From contig DATNIC010000175.1 in the NCBI GenBank assembly GCA_035604635.1, positions 1 through 9,434 of the forward strand: a stretch of DNA of 9,434 nt. Reading direction: 5' to 3'. The notes beneath the pieces are model-generated. The model worked only from the letters and a program-made list of their open reading frames with translations. It made no database searches and had not been told where the DNA came from. Source of the DNA: DATNIC01 sp035604635. Its GTDB lineage: Bacteria > Vulcanimicrobiota > Vulcanimicrobiia > Vulcanimicrobiales > Vulcanimicrobiaceae. The position numbers and the translations under genes were made by a program. Below are positions 1-5,058 of the stretch, in pieces (the stretch's first letter is position 1; every line of letters begins with the position of its first letter).

Positions 1-2
1 TG

Positions 3-122
3 GCGATCGGCACGATCGTGATCGGCCGCCTTCGCGCGGGAAGCGTCCGCATCGCGCGTTTGGAAATCGACGAGCTTATCGTCCATCGGAGAGGGGGAGA
101 TTCGAACTCCCGAGACCTTTAG
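3..122 (+). CDS. Possible 3' end of an unidentified gene (partial, uncertain)
   Basis: A plus-strand frame is open from the left edge to a TAG at 120-122. It encodes alternating hydrophobic and charged residues (…RLRAGSVRIARLEIDEL…), and most of its third codon positions are G or C, which looks like real coding sequence. I do not recognise a family. The last dozen codons run antisense through the 3' half of the tRNA-Ser gene, which is unusual and lowers confidence. The minus strand also has an open frame starting at an ATG at 86-84 and running off the left edge. It begins directly at the tRNA 3' end and has no Shine-Dalgarno sequence. Upstream sequence is needed to decide between the two. Confidence 0.3.
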   Translation, partial: AIGTIVIGRLRAGSVRIARLEIDELIVHRRGGDSNSRDL

Positions 123-174
123 GGGGTCTGCTCGCTTTCCAAGCGAGTGCATTCGACCACTCTGCCACCTCTCC
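87..174 (-). tRNA. tRNA-Ser, anticodon GGA
   Basis: The minus strand folds into a complete 88-nt class II tRNA. The acceptor stem GGAGAGG/CCTCTCC has discriminator base G, the D stem is GCA/TGC, and the anticodon stem is CTCGC/GCGAG around loop TTGGAAA, which gives anticodon GGA (plus positions 138-140). The long variable arm has a 5-bp stem AGACC/GGTCT, and the T arm is GGGAG-TTCGAAT-CTCCC. The variable arm and the G discriminator are serine identity elements. CCA is not encoded; the bases after the discriminator are ATG. It reads UCC and UCU serine codons. It lies downstream of, and in the same direction as, the aldolase gene, separated by 134 bases containing two inverted repeats. Confidence 0.97.
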
Positions 175-208
175 GTCGTGAGGCGCTGCGGGCCTAGCCC
201 TCCGCGCC

Positions 209-233
209 CCCCAAAAGCCTACGGCTTTTGGGG
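209..233 (-). terminator. Perfect 11-bp hairpin, possible terminator after the aldolase gene
   Basis: CCCCAAAAGCC at 209-219 and GGCTTTTGGGG at 223-233 are perfect inverted repeats around a 3-base loop (tac). The hairpin lies about 75 bases past the aldolase stop codon and 35 bases before the tRNA-Ser 5' end. No T-run follows on either strand, so it is not a canonical intrinsic terminator. It could be a U-tract-independent terminator, an mRNA 3'-end stabiliser or a processing site before the tRNA. The structure is certain; the role is inferred. Confidence 0.45.
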
Positions 234-246
234 CCTCCAAACTATA

Positions 247-292
247 GCGCCCCTCGAGATTTTCTCCTTTTAACGATTCCCCGAGGGGGCGC
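247..292. repeat. Imperfect inverted repeat with a large AT-rich loop
   Basis: GCGCCCCTCG at 247-256 pairs with CGAGGGGGCGC at 282-292, with one extra G in the right arm. The arms flank about 25 bases that are richer in A and T than the surroundings. It sits just downstream of the aldolase stop codon and just before the perfect hairpin at 209-233. It may be part of a compound 3'-end structure. Apart from the two inverted repeats I see nothing else in the 175-308 gap, and no convincing promoter for the tRNA. Confidence 0.3.
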
Positions 293-308
293 TCAAGTGC
301 TGTTGTGG

Positions 309-887
309 TTAGGATCCGAGGAGGCGTGCATATAGCGCGATTCGCGCGGTCTCCTCGGCTAGGTCGGTCTTTACGAACGCCTCTTCGAAGGTCATGCCGA
401 CGCTCGAGACGCCGTGGTCGCCCATCACGACGGTATCGAAGCCGTCGGCGAAGGCGGCGGCGCACTGGTCGGCGAGTTCTTTGGTGCCGGGCGGACGATA
501 CGGGAGAAACGTAATCGTGCCGAGCGATTCGCGCGCGCCGACGTTGTCGAGGGGAAAGAGCGCGCCCGTCTTCGACCACGCGACGCAAGCCGTCGGATGG
601 GTGTGAATGACGGTTTCGACTGTTGAACGGGCGCGATAGGCTGCCACGTGCAAAGGCCATTCGCTGGACGCTTTTCGGTCGTTGTGCGGACTGCCGTCAA
701 GGTCGATCACGGCGAGTTCCTCGGTCGTGAGCGAGCGTAACGACCGGCGCGTCGGCGTGATCAAGATCCGATCCAAGCCGATGCGGCAGCTGACGTTGCC
801 GCTCGTTCCGTAAACGAGTCCGCGGTCCCACAGCAGCGCGCAGTATTCGACGACCCCAGCAGCCGCCGCGTCGAAGTCGCCGGTCAT
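309..887 (-). CDS. Class II aldolase (FucA/AraD/MtnB superfamily)
   Basis: This 192-residue protein belongs to the zinc-dependent class II aldolase/adducin-head family, whose members cleave or dehydrate phosphorylated sugars such as fuculose-1-phosphate, ribulose-5-phosphate relatives and methylthioribulose-1-phosphate. The family signature is complete: the glycine-rich phosphate loop GTSGN (27-31), the catalytic Glu in SSEW (E76), two zinc histidines in HTHP (H95, H97) and a third in GDHG (H158). The spacing is the same as in E. coli FucA (E73, H92, H94, H155) with an offset of 3. An open frame extends 27 residues further upstream, but I chose the ATG at 887 because it overlaps the stop of the MetE-like gene as ATGA and gives a family-typical N-terminus. 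The upstream Shine-Dalgarno is weak, so translation is probably coupled to the gene before it. The substrate cannot be deduced. The MetE-like partner makes methylthio- or deoxy-sugar salvage one possibility. Confidence 0.9.
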   Translation of the reverse strand: MTGDFDAAAAGVVEYCALLWDRGLVYGTSGNVSCRIGLDRILITPTRRSLRSLTTEELAVIDLDGSPHNDRKASSEWPLHVAAYRARSTVETVIHTHPTACVAWSKTGALFPLDNVGARESLGTITFLPYRPPGTKELADQCAAAFADGFDTVVMGDHGVSSVGMTFEEAFVKTDLAEETARIALYARLLGS

Positions 888-1900
888 TCGCCCGCGAGCT
901 GCGCGCCTTCGGCGAGGGAACGCAGCTTCCGTTTCGCGATCTCGCGCTTCATCGGCGCCATCCCGCAATTCGTCGATGCAAGCAAACGCTCTGCGGGGAC
1001 GTACCGAAGCGCCGTCGCCAGGGTGAGCTGGACGTCATATGGCGTCTCGACCTCATCGGTTGCGACGTCGATAACGCCGACTGCTACGCGCTTGTCGCCG
1101 GTGCTGCCCAAGACGTCGGGTGGAACGCGCGAACCGGCGAGCTCGATCGAGATCTCGTCGAGCGTGCTCTGTGCGAGCAACGGCAGAACGACGGCATATT
1201 GATCCCATTCGGGTCCGAGATCGTGCTTCCAATCGATGTTGGCTTTGATACCATAGCCGTAACAGACGTGGACGGCGGTCGAGCACGAGACGCCGCGCAC
1301 GCACGCATCGAGCGCATCGATGCCCCAGTCCTCGAGCTCCTGGAAATAGACGTTGAAGGCGGGCTCGTCGAGTTGCACGACGTCGACGCCGACTTCAGCC
1401 AGCTCCTCGATCTCGGCGCGGATCGCACTTGCAAAGGCGAATGCCGCCTTCTTGCGATCGCCGTAGTAGACGTCGTGCAGCGTATCGACGATCGTCATCG
1501 GCCCCGGAATCGTGATCTTGAGTTCGCGATCGGTGAGGCCGCGGGCAAAGCGTGCCTCCGCGACGTGAACCGGACGCGTACGACTGACCGGCCCGGTGAT
1601 CGTGGGCAAATCCGCTTGGTAGCGATCCGCCCGGATGCCCTTACGAACGATCTTGGTGAAATCGATCCCCTCGAGCGATTCGAGGAAACCATGCACGAAG
1701 TGGCGGCGCGACTGCTCGCCGTCGGTCACGACATCGAGTCCGGCACGAACTTGTTCCGCAACCGCGAGCTCGGTTGCATCGCGCTTGGCTTCCTCGAGCG
1801 CCGTGCCCTCGAGCAGCCACTGTGGCCACAAACGCTCGGTTTGCGCCAGCCACGCGGGCTTGGGCAAGCTTCCGGCGATCGTTGTCGCGATGCGCGTCAT
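884..1900 (-). CDS. Core-MetE-type cobalamin-independent methionine synthase-like protein
   Basis: This 338-residue protein matches the C-terminal catalytic domain of cobalamin-independent methionine synthase and lacks the N-terminal half of classical MetE (about 750 residues). The likely reaction is methyl transfer to a zinc-bound thiol, in the cytoplasm. All four zinc-ligand positions of MetE are present: HVC (H211, C213), E253 in ISIEL, and C312 in STNCGM. The GSLPKP N-terminus, TDGEQ (60-64) and LDEP (178-181) are also typical. It resembles the short folate-independent methionine synthase groups, in particular proteins of the MesD type. MesD normally works with a DUF1852 partner, and none is visible here. 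The ATG start at 1900 fits the family N-terminus, though its Shine-Dalgarno is weak. The stop overlaps the aldolase start (ATGA), so the two are co-translated. It could alternatively transfer methyl or alkyl groups to a different thiol. Confidence 0.88.
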   Translation of the reverse strand: MTRIATTIAGSLPKPAWLAQTERLWPQWLLEGTALEEAKRDATELAVAEQVRAGLDVVTDGEQSRRHFVHGFLESLEGIDFTKIVRKGIRADRYQADLPTITGPVSRTRPVHVAEARFARGLTDRELKITIPGPMTIVDTLHDVYYGDRKKAAFAFASAIRAEIEELAEVGVDVVQLDEPAFNVYFQELEDWGIDALDACVRGVSCSTAVHVCYGYGIKANIDWKHDLGPEWDQYAVVLPLLAQSTLDEISIELAGSRVPPDVLGSTGDKRVAVGVIDVATDEVETPYDVQLTLATALRYVPAERLLASTNCGMAPMKREIAKRKLRSLAEGAQLAGE

Positions 1901-1921
1901 CGCTCGGCGATACGACGCCCC

Positions 1922-1938
1922 GCGAGGGACGCCCTCGC
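1922..1938. promoter_or_regulatory. Perfect inverted repeat in the divergent spacer
   Basis: GCGAGGG (1922-1928) and CCCTCGC (1932-1938) form a perfect 7-bp inverted repeat around a 3-base spacer. It lies in the 59-base gap between the divergent MetE-like and binding-protein genes, ending 21 bases before the latter's ATG. A partly overlapping alternative pairing, with one bulge, joins 1901-1909 to 1936-1945. It could be an operator serving both promoters or a hairpin in the 5' leader of the binding-protein mRNA. I see no convincing -10/-35 boxes in this spacer. Confidence 0.3.
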
Positions 1939-1946
1939 CGGAGCGC

Positions 1947-1952
1947 AGAAGG
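1947..1952 (+). promoter_or_regulatory. Likely ribosome binding site of the TRAP binding-protein gene
   Basis: AGAAGG, a partial match to AGGAGG, ends 7 bases before the ATG at 1960. This spacing supports 1960 as the start. The open frame upstream of it encodes only arginine-rich shadow sequence antisense to the MetE-like gene. Confidence 0.55.
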
Positions 1953-1959
1953 CCACATT

Positions 1960-2982
1960 ATGAAAAAGACGCTTTCGCGCGGCAGCTTTGCCGTCGGCTC
2001 CGCATCGGTTTTTGCCTCCATCGGCATCGTCCGCGCGCCCGCGAAGGCAGCGCAGTTCTCCTGGAAATGGGGGCACGATCTCGCCGTCGACCACCCGCTG
2101 AACGTTCGCGGCGTCGAGGCCTTTGGAAAGATCAAGCAAGAGACGAACGGCGCCGTCGAGATCCGCGCCTTCCCGAACAGTACGCTCGGCGGCGATCCCG
2201 CGATGCTCTCGCAATTGCGATCCGGCGCGCTCGAGATGCTGAACTACCCGGGAGGCTTCCTCGACACGATCGTCCCGATCACCGCGATCGAGAATATCGC
2301 CTATGCCTTCAAGACGCGGGACATGGCGTTCGCGGCGATGGACGGCGACCTGGGAGCGATGGTTCGCAATGACATCACCGGCAAGACCGGACTCATCGTC
2401 TTCGATAAGATTTGGGAAAACGGCTACCGCGAGATCACCTCCGGCACCAAGCCGATTCGGACGGTCGACGATCTCAAGGGCTTCAAGATCCGGGTCTCAC
2501 CGGGCAAGATCCGCATCGACACGTTCCAGTCGCTCGGCGCTTCGCCGACGCCGATCGCGATTGCGGAACTATACACGGCGCTCCAGACGAAGATCGTCGA
2601 AGGTCAGGAGAACCCGCTCCTCAACATCGAGACGCAACGGATGTTCGAGGTGCAGAAATATTGTGCCATGTCCAACCATATGTGGACGGGTTATTGGACC
2701 CTGGTGAATCCCGACAAGTGGAAATCGCTGCCGGCAAACTTCCAGGCGATCGTGCGCAAGAACATGACCGATGCAGCGCTCGCCGAGCGGCGCGATAATG
2801 CGATCATCAACGTCTCGCTGCGCGACAAGCTCAGCCGTCAGGGCCTTATCTTCAACGACGTGCAAGTACAAGGCTTCAGAGACAAACTCAAGTCGAGCGG
2901 TTACTACGAACGCTGGAGCAAGGAGTTCGGGCCGCAAGCGTGGGGCTTGCTCGAGAAGTACGCGCAGACGAAACTCAGCTAG
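1960..2982 (+). CDS. TRAP transporter solute-binding protein, DctP family
   Basis: This 340-residue periplasmic protein of the DctP family binds an organic acid and delivers it to TRAP membrane subunits. An N-terminal signal with a KK start, a hydrophobic core at about 9-24 and a likely cleavage after AKA (28-30) precedes the mature domain. Family features include DHPLNVRG (44-51), FPNSTLGGD (71-79), the LKGFKIRV strand with the carboxylate-binding Arg R178, and EGQENP (214-219). The length is normal. The signal contains LSRGSFAV, which looks like a Tat motif (SRRxF) with its second arginine replaced by glycine. The start was chosen by the signal peptide and the ribosome binding site at 1947-1952. 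No DctQ/DctM membrane subunits are present, so it is an orphan in this window. It diverges from the MetE-like gene and converges on the CoA-transferase gene, with the two stops interleaved in CTAG. The ligand is unknown. Confidence 0.93.
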   Translation: MKKTLSRGSFAVGSASVFASIGIVRAPAKAAQFSWKWGHDLAVDHPLNVRGVEAFGKIKQETNGAVEIRAFPNSTLGGDPAMLSQLRSGALEMLNYPGGFLDTIVPITAIENIAYAFKTRDMAFAAMDGDLGAMVRNDITGKTGLIVFDKIWENGYREITSGTKPIRTVDDLKGFKIRVSPGKIRIDTFQSLGASPTPIAIAELYTALQTKIVEGQENPLLNIETQRMFEVQKYCAMSNHMWTGYWTLVNPDKWKSLPANFQAIVRKNMTDAALAERRDNAIINVSLRDKLSRQGLIFNDVQVQGFRDKLKSSGYYERWSKEFGPQAWGLLEKYAQTKLS

Positions 2983-4190
2983 TCGCCGTCTCCCAAACGA
3001 ATAGCGCCCCGTTTCGCGAGCGCGCGCAGCGCGTCGTCGTCGAGTCCAAGCTCGTCGCCCAGCACTTGGCGAGTGTGCGCGCCGATTTCCGTCGGCCCAG
3101 GTACGATCGGCGCTCGCGATGAGCGTTCGAAGCGCGGAATTGCATCGACCATGTGCAGCGATCCCAAAGTCGGGTCGTCGACGCGCGTCATCGAACCGCG
3201 CGCGACGATCTGGGGATTGCGGAAGGCCGAGGCGATCGTCTCGAGCGGACCCGCCGCTGCGCCGAAGCCGCGGAGCTCGGCGACCGCGTCGTCGCGATCC
3301 CGCAGCAGCGCCCAGGCGGAGATCAACGCGTCGAGCTCGTCACCGTGTTCGAGCCGGTCTTCATTGGTCGCAAAGCGCGGATCGTGCACGAGCTGCTCGC
3401 CGCCGACCGCCCGCAGGATCCGCTCGGCAATCGGTTGCGCGCTTCCCGAAAGGGCCATCCAAGCGCCATCGCGGCACAGATAGGCTCCGCGCGGCGCGGT
3501 GTTTTCGGTGCGATTGCCCAAGCGCCGCGGCTGGACGCCGAGCTGATCGTATTCCATCAAGTTCGTCTCGACCAGCTTGAGCATCGCCTCGTAGATCGCC
3601 AGATCGATGACGTCGCCTTGGCGCGTCTCTCGCGCGCGGACCAGCGCGGCGCAGACGGCACTCGCGCCAAGAAAGCCCGCCATCATGTCAGCGAGCGCGA
3701 GGGGCGGGAGAAGGGGCGGCCGATCGTCCCAGCCATTCATCGATGGGAAGCCGCTCATCGCTTCGCACAAGGTCCCGAAGCCTGGGTAGTCGCGATACGG
3801 ACCGGCCTGGCCGAAGGCGGTGATGCGGAGCACGATGAGATGAGGAGCGGCTGCGAGCAGGACGTCGGGACCGAGTCCCCAACGCTCGAGCGTCCCGGGA
3901 CGAAAGTTCTCGATGAACACGTCGAAACGGTGGAGCCACCGTAACACCAGCGCGACGATTTCCTCGTCATGAAGATCGAGCGCGACGCTGCGCTTGTTGC
4001 GGGCCAGGCTCTTCCAATAGATGCCGACGCCGTTCTTCGCCGCCCCATAGCGCCGGCCGTGATCGCCGTTCTGCGGATGCTCGAGCTTGATGACGTCGGC
4101 GCCGTAGTCGGCCAGCAGCGCCGCGGTCGTCGGGGCTGCGATCATCGTCGACGCGTCGAGAACGCGAACGCCCTCGAGTGGGCGCTTCAC
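2979..4190 (-). CDS. Class III CoA-transferase (CaiB/BaiF/formyl-CoA transferase family)
   Basis: This 403-residue, full-length family III CoA-transferase moves CoA between two carboxylic acids in the cytoplasm through an aspartyl-CoA thioester. Motifs seen are the N-terminal LEGVRVLDAS, LLADYGADVIKLEHP (25-39), NKRSVALDL (65-73), the ENFRPGTLERWGLG segment (94-107), ITAFGQAGPY (123-132), and the catalytic aspartate D168 in ALADMMAG, which aligns with D169 of formyl-CoA transferase. The start is a GTG at 4190, since no in-frame ATG lies near the conserved N-terminus. It follows the lyase stop by 7 bases, so the two are surely co-transcribed. A CaiB-type transferase next to a CitE-type lyase recalls routes that activate malate, citramalate or itaconate-like acids and then split the CoA ester, for example succinyl-CoA:malate CoA-transferase with malyl-CoA lyase. 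The actual substrate is not determined. Its stop interleaves with that of the convergent binding-protein gene. Confidence 0.93.
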   Translation of the reverse strand: MKRPLEGVRVLDASTMIAAPTTAALLADYGADVIKLEHPQNGDHGRRYGAAKNGVGIYWKSLARNKRSVALDLHDEEIVALVLRWLHRFDVFIENFRPGTLERWGLGPDVLLAAAPHLIVLRITAFGQAGPYRDYPGFGTLCEAMSGFPSMNGWDDRPPLLPPLALADMMAGFLGASAVCAALVRARETRQGDVIDLAIYEAMLKLVETNLMEYDQLGVQPRRLGNRTENTAPRGAYLCRDGAWMALSGSAQPIAERILRAVGGEQLVHDPRFATNEDRLEHGDELDALISAWALLRDRDDAVAELRGFGAAAGPLETIASAFRNPQIVARGSMTRVDDPTLGSLHMVDAIPRFERSSRAPIVPGPTEIGAHTRQVLGDELGLDDDALRALAKRGAIRLGDGD

Positions 4191-4197
4191 GCCGTCG

Positions 4198-5058
4198 CTA
4201 ATTCACGCGGGCTTGCGCGGACTTCTCGAGCAGCTTGCGCGCGGCGGCGACGACGGGTGCGTCGATCATCAAGCCGTCACGCGCGACGGCGCCGCTGCCC
4301 TCGGAGCTCGCCTCTTCGTAGGCGTCGACGATCGCTTTGGCGTGCTCGATTTCAGTCGGCGTCGGTACGTACACGTCGTTGATGATCGCGATCTGCGAGG
4401 GATGGATCGCGGTCTTCCCGACGCACCCCAAACGCCTGCCGATCAGCGTGTCTGCGCGCAATCCCTCGTCGTCGCCGATCCGCAGCCACACGGCATCCCA
4501 CGGCGGCTCGAGGCCAAAAGCGTGCGAGACGATCGCCAAACGCGTCCGCCATTCGGTGAAGAGCGCCGGCTGCGTCCCCATCGCCGACTCCCACGTCAAG
4601 CCCAAATCGGCGCAAATATCGGCAAATCCGATCCCCAAATGCGAAATGCGCTCCGAACCGCGAGCGAGCTTTTCGAGCCGGAGCAGCGCCGCGGCACTCT
4701 CGATTAGAACGCCGTAGCGCAGCGTCGGGGCGCGGTGCTTTTGAATGAACCGGTCGAGCTTACGCAGCTCCTCGGTCGACTCGATCTTCGGGACGAAGAG
4801 GAATTCGACGCCGGCATCGAGCGCGGCCGCGACGTCGTCCTTCCAAAAATCAGTCGCTATCGCATTGATCCGCAGGTACGGGACGCGGCCCGACGCGAGC
4901 AGCGCTTCGACGCAAACGGCGAGTTGTTCGCGCGCGTCGGCCTTGCGATCGACCGCGATCGCGTCCTCGAGATCGAGGATGACGCCGTGCACCGGCAAGT
5001 CACAGGCTTTGTGCAACTTGCGTGCGTCGCCGCAGGGGACGTACAACAGGGTAGACAT
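4198..5058 (-). CDS. HpcH/HpaI aldolase–citrate lyase β-type protein (CitE-like acyl-CoA lyase)
   Basis: This 286-residue TIM-barrel protein belongs to the CitE/malyl-CoA lyase family, which reversibly cleaves β-hydroxyacyl-CoA esters such as malyl-CoA or citramalyl-CoA into acetyl-CoA plus an oxo-acid. Visible features are LYVPCGDARKL (5-15), DLEDAIAVDRKADAR (29-43), the substrate-binding Arg in LRIN (R63), FVPKIES (88-94), the Mg2+ ligands E120 (VLIES) and D147 (GFADICADLG), and the GKTAIHPSQI segment (214-223). This is a stand-alone CitE: no citrate lyase α or γ subunit genes are present. The ATG shares its A with the TGA of the GGDEF-EAL gene (TGATG), which suggests translational coupling. 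An AGGA sequence lies about 10 bases upstream. Together with the CoA-transferase 7 bases downstream it probably forms an activate-then-cleave pair. The specific acyl-CoA cannot be stated. Confidence 0.93.
   Translation of the reverse strand: MSTLLYVPCGDARKLHKACDLPVHGVILDLEDAIAVDRKADAREQLAVCVEALLASGRVPYLRINAIATDFWKDDVAAALDAGVEFLFVPKIESTEELRKLDRFIQKHRAPTLRYGVLIESAAALLRLEKLARGSERISHLGIGFADICADLGLTWESAMGTQPALFTEWRTRLAIVSHAFGLEPPWDAVWLRIGDDEGLRADTLIGRRLGCVGKTAIHPSQIAIINDVYVPTPTEIEHAKAIVDAYEEASSEGSGAVARDGLMIDAPVVAAARKLLEKSAQARVN

Noticed and set aside
76..660. Minus-strand open frame of 194 codons
   Set aside because: Its C-terminal part (GEVAEWSNALAWKAS…) is the typical false translation of a tRNA-Ser gene, and the rest is a shadow of the aldolase in another frame.
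1199..1963. 254-codon plus-strand open frame
   Set aside because: It lies antisense to the MetE-like gene, whose zinc-ligand motifs are complete, and it has no recognisable family of its own. Long antisense frames are expected at this GC content.
3153..3944. 263-codon plus-strand open frame
   Set aside because: Antisense shadow of the CoA-transferase; arginine- and aspartate-rich composition without motifs.
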